64,000 nucleotides of DNA, taken from assembly GCA_024305405.1 (NCBI GenBank), contig JAKNDB010000086.1:867001-931000 (forward strand), in the 5' to 3' direction. Under the pieces are notes generated by a model, which had not been told where the DNA came from, made no database searches, and was given only the letters and a program-made list of their open reading frames with translations. The position numbers and the translations under genes were made by a program. Position 1 is the first letter of the stretch. The number at the start of each line of letters is the position of its first letter. Shown piece after piece: positions 45,007-56,065 of the stretch. The DNA is from Dirofilaria immitis (Eukaryota; Nematoda; Chromadorea; Rhabditida; Onchocercidae).

Positions 45007-45637
45007 AAAACAGAATAGATAGTTGGCCGATTTGCTAATAGTTTATCAGCATTGTTATAGTATCATATCAGTTTTCCATAAATGCGATGATGTGATAGCA
45101 ATCTTGGTTATTCTATTCAGCCTAGAAGCTCTTAATCATCTTTCATTAGAAGTCAATAAACATTCAGAATTGTTTTTTTGCCATTCCTAAGCGGTTTAGT
45201 TGTAACTTAAATTATTAGTTATGTAGAAAATATATAGAAACAGTCTCATTTAGACAAATTCATCAGTCTGTTATTCACTCTTTTTCCTCTTTCCTCTTAC
45301 CTATTATTTGTTTTTCTAAAAAGTATAAAAATATTGTAAATTTATTATTTTTAATTTATTTAATCATTCTCTCAAATTGAAATAGTAAGCTATTTTTAGA
45401 CTAAGTTTTTCACGTATCTTTCATTAACTTCATTTTAATTTATTAAAAATTAAATAAATATTTATTTATTTAATTACTTTATTGAGTATTAAACTAGTGA
45501 TTATTATTTACTCATTTTTTGTTTTGTAATTAAAAGGCAGAATCCGTACTAATTGATTCAATTCTCTTGAATGTGTAGTATGTTGATATCTGTAATGATT
45601 CATCTATTTTGCATACTTTATCAGGTAGTTCGGAATA

Positions 45638-48600
45638 ATGCAACACTTATTTCTTTCATTTTCATCGACGACAAAAGGAATAATCAATTGTCAGTCATCG
45701 TTACGATTATGGATAAGAGTACTATTGACTGCATGCTTTCTACCACTTTGTAACGCAGTGAAATGTTTGGACTGTGTTGGCAAAGATTGCATGGGGACAT
45801 TTTGCGACGGTAACTATTGCCTTCTGGGAACATATGCACCACGATGGGGTACTGTCGAATGGGGAGAACCACGTACTATTAAAGGTTGCGTGAGTGGACG
45901 AATGCTGGAAAAAATATCAGAAGTCACTGCGAGACTGCCGATAAAAATGACGAAGTTCTGTTTCTTTTAGTTTTCATTTAGTCATGTATAAAGCAAAAGA
46001 CGAAATTGTAATTTGAAACAACTGAGAATACATGAAAACATTGATAATAATGAATATAGTTCAATCATATCATTCCATACCGTCTCAAATTAGCAAAGTA
46101 TTTGGCAAGTAACTATACTTCAAGAAATCATCATCTTTCTATGATACAGAAATACAGAAAGTAATGAAAAAAAAGGTGAGATAGCGGATGAAATATGTTA
46201 TTCTTAAATTCTTCTACATTTATTTCTCCATGATAAGAATCTGAAATTTTCGCTTTTGCAGGTTTATTTAGAGCGTTAAAATAACTCGCCGATTTCGCTT
46301 TTTCTCATTATAGTCATATAGGGAAACAAATGCGAACAATTTAGAAGGCTTGGCATTGGATGATGAATAATTTAGTTTGTGATGCTAAATCTTGTTTTAT
46401 ATACTGCCATCACTGCATCGAAATGCAGAGACTAAGGAGATCGTGTCCAATGATAAAATTCTCAGAAAAAAATCAACTTGGAAACATCGGGGTTTTTATA
46501 GGCTACCCATTTTTGAGAAATTGTATTTTACTAATAATGCTTACGAATTCTACGAAAGTCATTTTTATTTCTTTGGGAAACTTTCCGTTTTCTTTGATAC
46601 GGCAAAGTTTGAAACAAGGATAAAATGAAAAAGACCAATTTTTCTATTTAATAAAATAATAAATATTGTCAAATTATGGAGAAACTTCACGAAGCAAAAA
46701 CGACGCAAAATAGAGAATTGTATTTTTGAAGTATTCAGATTCTTGCGTCTAGAGATTTGAATATTATGAAATATCTTATAGGAGCCGTTTACTTGCTTTT
46801 GTGACAAAGATTACTGCAATAACGACAAAGCGATCCGACGATTAGAGATCACACCGGTATCACTTATAACATGCATGTGCAAGGGAGCTCATTGTGAAAG
46901 TAAAACCTGTATCGGTGAAATGTGCTCCTATGTCGTCAACCATCGTACTAAAAAGTCTGAACAGGTCATTTTTTCCTTATGCCATCTTAAAACGTCAAGA
47001 ATGGTAGAGTTTAAAATTGAAAAACAAAGAAATGAAAGGAAATTAAATTGCTTTAAACTGTGCTACTTTTCAATCTAAATTTCAATAACGTATTAATCGT
47101 AATATTGTTGATTTATTCGGACAGATGAGAATTTAATTGCAATCGTTAAATATGCCTAGCGAAACATCTGCATTTTTAGTTTTCAGATAGTTTTCAGAAA
47201 AGTTGAACATTCGTTTTATATTTCTTTTCATAAGTTCTCAGAATGGACATTATGTGGAAATATTTAAATTGCACACAGCATTATGTAAAAATTTTATTAT
47301 TTATAACAAATTTCGAAGAATGCCAAAGATGAGCATTCTTTCTGCTTGTTAAAACTAAAGTAAAGCTTCTGAAATATGAAGCTCGCAAAATGCAAAATGT
47401 TTTTAGGGGTGCGTAAATACTTCGGTACCTTTAATCGAAAGGAGATCAGCAGGTTCCTGCATGATCCCACCTATTACCGGTGCTATGCACCATACAGTTT
47501 CCAAGGATCCACATGAACTACTTGCGACGGAATCATGTGTATGTATGACTGACTACTGTAATAGTGAGAAACCGGAAATTACGCAGCCGGAAAAAATGAA
47601 ATGTCAAACGTTCGTCACACTAGAAGCAATGGGCACTAAAGTAACAGTATTTAAACAATTAAAGCTTATTTTCTTACTTAGCAATTGAAAATAATAGTGA
47701 GTAAAAAATGGTAAAGAATAACTACGATTTCACGATCATAAAATTCGGAATGTCTTCAGTTTACTCGGAACTTCTGGGAGATATAATTGTATTATTCTTG
47801 AATATTAATAAGAGGAGGTTATTATTTCGATCGCATTTTAATGTGATTTCCAGAGAACAAACTTCGTGATGGGGAACTGATAAAAATGAAACGTCGACTT
47901 TTTCTCATTTTAATGGATACATCCATAAAATTTTTTGTGAAGTAATCACATCATTAATTCGAACAGATTAAATTTCTGGATTCATTGGACTGAATACAAA
48001 ATCTTTTCCAGCTAATAAATGTTGTTGAACGACATCAAAATTGATAATGTCTTCATTTAAATTCGATTATTTTAATATTGTTTTATAGGTGTCATCACGA
48101 AACACAACTTGCACCGGTGAATTTTGTTTTAAAGCTTCCATTAAAAGTAAGTTGGGTCATATGACGGAATATAGAACAATGGGTTGCGCGTCATTTCTAG
48201 ATGGAGCTGAACTTGCAGAAGAATTGCAGCCAACAGGTTGTGCACGATTTGAATCTGAAAAAGTGGAAGTTGAGTCTTGTTTTCAGGTAATTCGTTTGTT
48301 TGTAAGTTTGATAAATAACGTAATAAATTTTCAAGAAAATATAAAACTCTATTCCCGACAAATGTTTTCAGTGATAATGGATATATATTGGCAGTAAGTT
48401 TGCAGATTCAAGTTATTATATTACTTAAAATTTTCGATTATTACTGGAGAGATCGATTAATTTCAACACCATTATATTTTAGCATTTCTTATCAAAAAAT
48501 ATAATTTAGACTAACGATAGACGTGCGATAGGAAGAGCTCGAGCAAATAAGGAAACCCTTTCACCGAGAGGGAAAAGCAAAGAATCAAAGTACAGGAAAA

Positions 48601-50433
48601 CAATAAAGTAAATTTATATCAATTCATCGTTTTTTGAAATATGAAAATTAGTTATAATACAAACAGGTAATAATAATAATTTCTATAGTTTTAGGAAGCC
48701 GTCTAAAATGGAGCTAGATTATGAGGATGACAATAAAGAGGAGGAAGAAGAGAAAGAATCGAGGAAAAAACAAAAAACTACAAGTAAATGCTTTTTTTCA
48801 AATCTTTTTCTCTTTTTGAAATTGAGTTATAGATCTATTTAACATGATAAATTTAAAGATTTTATTAGTATCTTTAATGCTGATAAAATTCTACTGTCAA
48901 CTTCAAAAATTGTTGCAATGACGTTTACTGCAGAATATAGCATTCAATTTTTTCATTCCTTCTAACATCACGTATAGTTAAAATTTTAACTTATTAACCT
49001 ATGTACTAGTTTTGTAATTGTGAGTAAATATTCTTGTTTTGATTTTCCTTCCCTAATCTCAGATTCAAATGTTTGATTTGAACAATCCAGTGAAAATAGA
49101 AGTGTGAGCAATATCTCAAATTTTAGCGAATTTTTATTTCATTGTTTATTGAAACCAAAGCTAAATTTCTGACTGTAAAATTCATAATTCCCATTTCTGA
49201 CATGTCTGGGATTTTTAGGTTTTTAGAATATTCGAAATGTCAAGTGACAAATGCCAAAAGGCAACATGACTTTCTCAAAAGCTGTTAGTCGAAACTTCGT
49301 TGTTTCTCCAAGCACATTCGAAGCTTAACTTTCAAAGTTAAGACTCTGAGATTTTTGAAATACATTCCTATTTCATGAGCAACTCATATATTTTATCAGG
49401 ATTTAGGATATGGAGAAAAACGCAATGAATTTTCCAAAATCCGCTAAAATTTAGAAATCAAAAATCCTATTTTTCTTAGCAAATAGTATAATAAATATTC
49501 AAATTATTTATCTTAAATTTTTCAATTTATAACTTCTCTACATAGGAACAAGGATTTTTCTTACCAAAAGAATTAATAATTGTTTAACAAATAAATAATT
49601 GCGCTTACCTTATTGATTGGTACAAAAGCAATGCAAATAAAGGGAATCTATATAGTATAAACTTCAAAATCTTACCTTTCTCATGCAAATATGCTACTGA
49701 TTATCTAGCAAAAACTTTATTCATGTAACCTGTGATTTAGGTCAAGTCTATAAGGAAGAAAGAAAAGACAATAAAAAGAAGAGGAAGATGAAATTGAAGG
49801 AGAAGAAAGTGAAGAATATGAAGAAGACAAAATGGATGCTAGAAAGGAAAAAGAAAAAAGCAAGGGAAGTGAAGAAAATAGAGACGAAGAAGAGTATGAG
49901 GACGAAGAACAGGAGGGAGAGAGAGGAGAAGATAGCGAAGGAAATGAAGAGAGTGTTAAACACAATAAGGAAGAGGTGAAGTATTGATAGATTCTTTTTC
50001 TACTTCCTATGCTCCATTCATCTGATGAGTAATCTAGGATGAAAGAGAATTGGTCAAACTGATAATTTCGACAAAATGTTGAGGGATCAACATTTTGTCG
50101 AAATTATATTTATACTCGATAAAACAGTCTGATGAGAATCATTTCAAAAAGGAAGCAATTCATATTTTGATTGGATTGTTTTCATTGAATTGTTCTTTTT
50201 TGATTTGTCCTTGAAATGTCCTTTAAATAATTTATGTTCATTTTCAGACAACAACAACAATTTTCATATTTGAGAAGCCAACAGAGCCACCAGTTCCGGA
50301 TGATTCGAATATAACACTGATAACGGTATTCATTTTACTCATGGTACTGATAGTAATGTCTGGTGCCGTATGGAAACTTCAACTACACAAGCGATTATTT
50401 CGTGCAAACTACGATACTGTAGCGGGCGGCTAA
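45638..50433 (+). CDS. Type I membrane protein with three ET-like cysteine-rich modules
   Basis: Eight exons: 45638-45922, 46782-46964, 47407-47640, 48089-48286, 48510-48589, 48695-48783, 49741-49975, 50248-50433; about 496 aa if one base lost in the A run at 49773-49777 is allowed. A signal peptide (VLLTACFLPLCNA, residues about 28-40) is followed by three repeats of the pattern C-C-C-C-C, GCV/GCA, CxC, CN: CLDCVGKDC to CFCDKDYCNND, CMCKGAHC to CVCMTDYCNS, and a third from KCQTF to ESCFQTND that lacks the closing CxxxxC. This resembles the nematode ET module, a Ly6-like fold. A lysine/glutamate tract and a strongly acidic stretch follow, then a transmembrane helix (LITVFILLMVLIVMSG) and a short basic tail. 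Function is unknown; by layout it is a cell-surface protein. The donor of exon 1 (GAA/GTCACT) is a weak choice. Confidence 0.75.
49741..49975. repeat. Polypurine coding tract
   Basis: About 235 bp of exon 7 of the cysteine-rich membrane protein gene with the plus strand almost all A and G (GAAGAGGAAGATGAAATTG-like). It encodes the acidic juxtamembrane segment. The same purine bias opens a spurious basic frame on the plus strand and serine/phenylalanine-rich frames on the minus strand. Confidence 0.85.
50062..50107. ncRNA. Perfect 21-bp hairpin with GGGA loop in an intron
   Basis: Arms 50062-50082 and 50087-50107 are exact reverse complements over 21 bp, separated by GGGA. The element lies in the last intron (49976-50247) of the cysteine-rich membrane protein gene, so it is transcribed, and on the plus strand the loop matches a GNRA tetraloop. 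It may be a small-RNA precursor, an RNA structural element, or a recent palindromic duplication. The stem is shorter than a usual pre-microRNA and has no bulges. Confidence 0.35.
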
Positions 50434-50748
50434 TCTCTTCTGTTAATTCATTTTTTGTTTATCCCATTTAGGTTTTTTCACTTGAAATAATGAAAAAGAT
50501 AACATGATTTTTCTTCAGTATTATGATAATGAAATGTTGCAAATTGGGAAGAATTTTTGACTTCGTTCCAGTCCCATAACTTTCTTTAAATTTAAATTTC
50601 TTTCTTTCCATGATACTGAATTGATAAAGATGATAAGTTTGCCTATGCTTCTTCATTACCATTTTACGTATTGTCTTCATTTGTATGTTTTATGAAATTT
50701 AATCTTTTTTATGTTTATAATTAAGCTGTTATTTATAGTATTTAACAC

Positions 50749-50892
50749 AGTAATATTATTTTCTTAACAGTAACATCAACATAGTATAACATATATTATA
50801 TATACATATTTTTTAAATCAGCTGAGTCCCTCAATGTTTATCAATTCAGTTATACTATATTATATTGATGTTACTGTTAAGAAAATAATACT
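50749..50892. repeat. Imperfect inverted repeat, about 42-bp arms
   Basis: Arms about 50749-50790 and 50850-50892 share TATTTTCTTAACAGTAACAT in opposite orientation, with a few mismatches and an unpaired centre of about 59 bp. The layout resembles a small miniature inverted-repeat element or its footprint, but no target-site duplication is evident. Confidence 0.8.
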
Positions 50893-51507
50893 CAATGTTC
50901 CAAGACAATTGAGGTAGATCATGAATTTCCCAATAAATAACTTGTCAAGTCTAAAGTTTTTATGTATCTTGGATTGAACCGCTTCTACGGTGCTTGTTAA
51001 TATCTATTCTATATAATTATTAATTTGAAGTAACTTATTTATAATAATACAATACAGGTAGATTTTCTTGAATTATTAAATTCTCTAAATCAGTTTGCGG
51101 AATCCGATTTCCAACCAAATCAATCATAAAAAGTAATCGTCGGAAAGAAATTTTCAAACTAATTTCATATCCAAATTTGGTAGCAGCCTCATAGAAAGAT
51201 AAAAACAAATATTGCTAATTGCGCGGTCTCATATTAGTGACATCAACATAGAATACAATTCAAACATTTCCTTCACGGCAAAGATTGAATCACGTCTGAT
51301 GCATTAATCTCAAATTAAATACAATTTGCTGTAATTTTATTTATATTAGTTGGATTTATGTTTTTCGCAATAATGAGTTTTGATCTTGTTTCAGCGAATG
51401 CTATGGTTGCTCCACTAATATTCCACGCTTCAAAGTAACATTATGAACATCAGGAATAATGATAATAATATGAATAAATAAATTGCTCACAATTTGAATT
51501 TAGTCTT

Positions 51508-51530
51508 CATGCTCCAGACTCTGGAGCATG
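51508..51530. repeat. 11-bp perfect palindrome, 1-nt centre
   Basis: CATGCTCCAGA and TCTGGAGCATG flank a single C. It lies in intergenic DNA about 1.1 kb past the membrane protein gene. Confidence 0.85.
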
Positions 51531-54278
51531 TAGTGATCATTGCCCGTAGTCTCTCTCTTGTGTTAAACCAAAAAATTTGAAAGTTTTATTATGTAACGAT
51601 AATAAAGTTTGTTTCGAAAATGCTGAAATCAAAGACTGATGAAAGTTTGTAATTGTGAAAAAATTATATGGAACAAAGGAAAAGATTCTGGTCATTCACC
51701 AGATGGAGAGGGAGTTCCATATCAAATTTCAATGTAATCAAATTTTACAAAAAGTCAGTACTGAGTTTCACGCCTGACTTGATCAAGAGCACCAATGTAA
51801 TGATGGCCCAAAACTGTTTTATAATTCTAGAAGTTACAACTTATTCATTATTTACATTTTTTTATCTTTGTGTTTTTTAATAATCTTCATGCAAAGAGAC
51901 AAGACTGGAAATTGCTATATGTTAATATTCATAGTGAAAATCAACTCTTTTTTCGGTTACTGATCAATATCCACGAAAAGCAATAATAATTAAAGTATAA
52001 ATATTTATAACAATATGGAACCGCTAAACATCTACAAAACTTTCCTTAAAGCCATAATTTCTGTCTATTTATCTTCTCATTGTTATATGCGCCACTTCCC
52101 TATTTTCCAATCAAGTTGGTCTATGATCATTCCCCTTCTATTTGTGGACATAAATTTAAGTATGACTGTTTTTCCACTCCATGAAAAATCTATGATTTTT
52201 AATAATTTAAACTGTTCCTATCTTTGAAACAATGGTTGCAAAACTAAATTCGAACGAAGTATATAAAAATATTATTCGTCGGTAAAATCACTCCTCCCGA
52301 AACTGACGTTACATAAATCTAATAATAATGGGTGTCATAACGAATGACTCCAAAATATCGGTCATCCAGCATAATTAAAAGTCAAAAGCAAAAGCTTTGA
52401 CCGTTCGTTCTTATTTGAAACCTTGATATAAGTTCTGTAATTTTGCAAAAACAATAAAAATCTGTTTAAAAAAATGGTAATACATGCTAAGAAAGAGAAA
52501 CACTAAAAATAACATTATTTAACAAAAGAAAATACAAAAATGACTTTTACATTAAAAGTGATAAGCCCGTTCAGCAGTAAGGACATGATTTAAAAATTAA
52601 TTTTTAGCACTGAGCAATATAAATTATAAATTTCTGTGATGTATTTGACATCAAAAGTTCGATTTAAAGGAGAAAAGACAAGAGCAACAGCTTCAAAAGA
52701 TGAATTTCAAAATGAAACCGCCTCTAATTTTTGGAAATCAAAAATCCAGTAATTACATGTCTAAAATACAGGAATGATAGTTTCAGAAACATCAAATGGC
52801 CAGAACACATTATAAAATTGCTAAGAAAAAGACAAGATTCAAAAAGATGAAATTCAATTTCTGATAAAAACGTGATGGTTCACCCATTAATACAATTCTG
52901 AATGTAATTTGACGATAATGAAAAAAAAAACATTGTGCATAGATCTAAAAAACCTCCGGCAAATCTGTGGAACTTTCGGGACCTTTGTTTGCACTTTGAA
53001 CATACATAACAAGTATTGAAGATAAGAAGAAAAATGACATTCATCATCACAGAAGTTGTGATAATGTGGAAATAGAAAGAAAATGAGGTGTCATTATGTA
53101 TAAGATTACTTATAAATTGTTCGCAACTAAGAACCCATAAAGCACATTATTTGTAAGCAATAAAACATGCAGTACTGCTTGGACATTCAGTATCATCTCG
53201 TACATGCAAGACACCGATGAGCAATATTTTAAGGTATTTGCTGATTAATAGACAATACATAATATTATATTGGAAAGTAGACACCAAAAAGATATTTTAC
53301 ATTATATAATAAACACATGAAATGAGGTAAATCGCATGCACGAATAATTTTAGTTTTTACACTTAAAGGAAAAATTACAAGAACTTTATGATTTTTTTAA
53401 AATATTTCATTAAATGAATCTCAAGAGACATTTTAAAAAAGCTCTCAAAGTTGAAATTGAATGCATTTCTCGTTTGTACTACAAAAATCGAGAATAGAAA
53501 GTAGAGTAAATAAAATCTTGAACTTCCAGAAACATTTGAATGAATCACAACAAAACCAATTCTTCCATAATCTGAAATATGCAATATTTATAGCAATAAA
53601 AAGACATTCCAAATGAACAAATTACACTAGATAACGAAGAATGCATACAGTTGACAAAAATGAAAACAAAATAGAACTTAGACAACTTTTTATTAAACAA
53701 AGTTCGTTTTTCATAAATATTGTCGTCATTCAAATGGTAAATAAATTTAACAATGTTATGAATCATTTAATTTTTATATATTCTAATTTTATATTCTCAG
53801 ATTCATTTCTCACGCGCTTTTTTTATTATGTGATTTAATTAAAATTCACATCCTTTCTTTTATGCCAAAATGAATAATTTCTCATAATGATCTTCCCTAT
53901 CTGATTTTCCTACAATGCTTATACTATAAATTTCTTGTCTTTACAGTTTCTTGTATATCCAAATAACACTTCTTTGAATGTTTAATGTAAACTACTCCCA
54001 ATTCTTAACACACGACTGACTGGCATTATAGCAACGAAAAAAAACTTCCCAGCTATAACAGACTACAACGCTATATTCTGCTACTCTTTCAATTGATTCT
54101 ATACATTATATACCAACAAAGATTAATAATTTTATCGCTATTTCATTAAGAAAGTATAATTGTCGCCAAATACTTGCTTCCACGGTGACAAGGTATGCTC
54201 CCAAGAAATTCTTGTTTGTTCCTAACCTTCGACTAAACCTTTCAAGTCAACAAAAATCTTTCATAATAATATTATGAG

Positions 54279-56065
54279 TTAAAAATCTGCTAAAATTACT
54301 TGAATAAGATTGTCCAATCCTACAAAATATCCATCTTCATGATTAGCAAAACCCATTCTCGTCTATGGTTTATTGAATCTATTTCCACTGGAATTGATTT
54401 CGCAAAATCAATCATCCATACATTGGCATATGTTGCATCATACATCAGTAGTAATGAACTACCTATGACCTGCAACAATATGTATACTAAATGTCTCTCC
54501 TTCCCTCCTTATCTGAAATCATAAATAAGATTCGGATACTCCCAATCAAAGCATTTATTCACGACTTTCAACGAATCCATTGTGCAAATTCAAAGCTAAT
54601 CAAAAAAATAAAAATCTCTTACTTCATGAGTTCGAAAAAACAATGATTTTTGAACAGCTTCTCGTAATTCTTTTAGGCGGCATAAAATATGAAAACCGGC
54701 TGTTGAATTATACTGACCAAAAATGTCAGTAATGTTTTACTAATATCTTCATGTGTTTTTATCTTCTTGAAGCTTTTTGCAAAATTCCATCTGGCATCTG
54801 AAAGATACATATCTCTTAAATTGCAAAATATTTCTTCCAAAAAGTTATTTTTTAGAAATTTATAAAATATTTCATACTTTAGCGCAAACTAACTTTAGCA
54901 CCCTCAATCCTATAACCTAGTGTTGCAGAAGAACTTTTATTTTCTCGAAATTGCATGTAACGCGCTTTCGTTATAGCCTTAGCAAAATGTTCCTCCTCTG
55001 TAGGTTCGTAAGGATCCAATGAAACCATTTTTTCATACAAATCGTTTCGTACGATTGTGCTGTTAACCTCGGACTCCGAAAAAGTTCTGAAAGAGTTTAA
55101 TATTTCACTGTTAAATGTTATTCATGAAATTTTAGAAGTGATGTTACAAGAAAAAATTATTTTGCGATCGCTCTCAACATTCTACCTGGTTCCCATTTTT
55201 ATATCCATTATCGCGGGATCATCGAATAACGATGTGAGATCTTCGATTTCGATAAAATCTACAATATTATTTACATACGAAAAATCATATTCTGAAAGCA
55301 ATGAATATTTTCACAGGCATTTTGGCATGGGTATGAAAAAGCGAAATAGTGAAAAAGCGAATTACCAAATGTCTCACTCTAAAACATTCCAATCAGAAAA
55401 ACATTTCAAAAAAAAATATCAGATTTAGAAACGTAGAAATGTCATTCATGAAATGCAGTAATGAAAAAGGCAAAGCATAATTAATGATCTAATATAAACC
55501 TATTAATAGTTAATTATTCTTCTTTATTTGACAGCATTTTCTTCTCTATAAAAACACAAAAGATAAACATTTAAGAACTAACAATCATTTTCATAATTGA
55601 TTTCTCTATAATACCGAGGTATGAAAGTTTGTAGTGAAGGATCGTTCATTAACGCTCGATAAGCATTACCTTCGTTATAATCACTGCACGATCGTCTTTT
55701 CCATAGTGTTTTCTCAGTCGCAGGAACAATTGTTCCTGTAAATTTAAGCGAAATATTCTATTAATTTATGACACACTACTTGCTAGAGCAATTAAGAAGA
55801 TTAAGATAGTATGATGTAGCAATAATGAATCAGAACATGATCTAGTGAGTATTTGGACATAAAAGAAAACATTATAACAAAGAGAGATTTTGATGAAAGT
55901 AAAAGCAATACGATAGTCGCCTAAGATGCAAAACAGCAATGATAGTACGCAAAATGAAAAAGAAAAACAGAAAAAGGGCAATCAACCTTCGTGTCCAGAG
56001 AGCTGTACCCATTTCCTAAGGCGCTCCTTTAGCCAACAATCCAACGGTAGGGCTGTTATTGCCAT
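54279..56065 (-). CDS. lfe-2: Inositol 1,4,5-trisphosphate 3-kinase
   Basis: Phosphorylates IP3 to IP4 and so damps IP3-receptor calcium release; LFE-2 is the C. elegans enzyme. Exons on the minus strand: 56065-55987, 55735-about 55583, 55291-55186, 55086-54894, 54797-54623, 54469-54279, about 300 aa of catalytic core. Marks: [13 protein letters not shown] near the N-terminus, the family signature [11 protein letters not shown] (PxxxDxKxG), [31 protein letters not shown], and VWMIDFAKS, the metal-binding IDF site. ATG 56065 follows an in-frame stop; longer upstream isoforms are possible. Three one-base losses interrupt the frame, at 54774-54778, 54719-54723 and near 54348-54354. With them restored exons 5 and 6 have exactly 59 and 64 codons. 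The exon 2-3 junction does not close in phase and may hide another error. Confidence 0.9.

Larger units (their letters stand above)
40000..45637. other. Long intergenic or intronic region
   Basis: Apart from the candidate exon at 41890-41926, no coding sequence is supported. Contains a 46-bp tandem repeat (42491-42614), a 12-bp perfect hairpin (44979-45006) and a very AT-rich block at about 45320-45540 with self-complementary TTAATTTATTAAA-like runs. Confidence 0.55.
50434..54278. other. Intergenic region
   Basis: Nearly 4 kb without a supportable gene. Contains a long imperfect inverted repeat (50749-50892) and an 11-bp palindrome (51508-51530). ORFs are short, AT-driven and lack splice-site partners. 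Confidence 0.6.

Noticed and set aside
45330..45540. AT-only palindromic runs near TTTATTTATTTAATTA
   Set aside because: Self-complementarity is expected by chance in such a composition; no distinct element is defined.
49788..49979. Lysine-rich plus-strand ORF, and serine- and phenylalanine-rich ORFs on the minus strand at 49717-49965
   Set aside because: They are shadows of the polypurine exon. Only the acidic frame joins in phase to the transmembrane exon at 50248.
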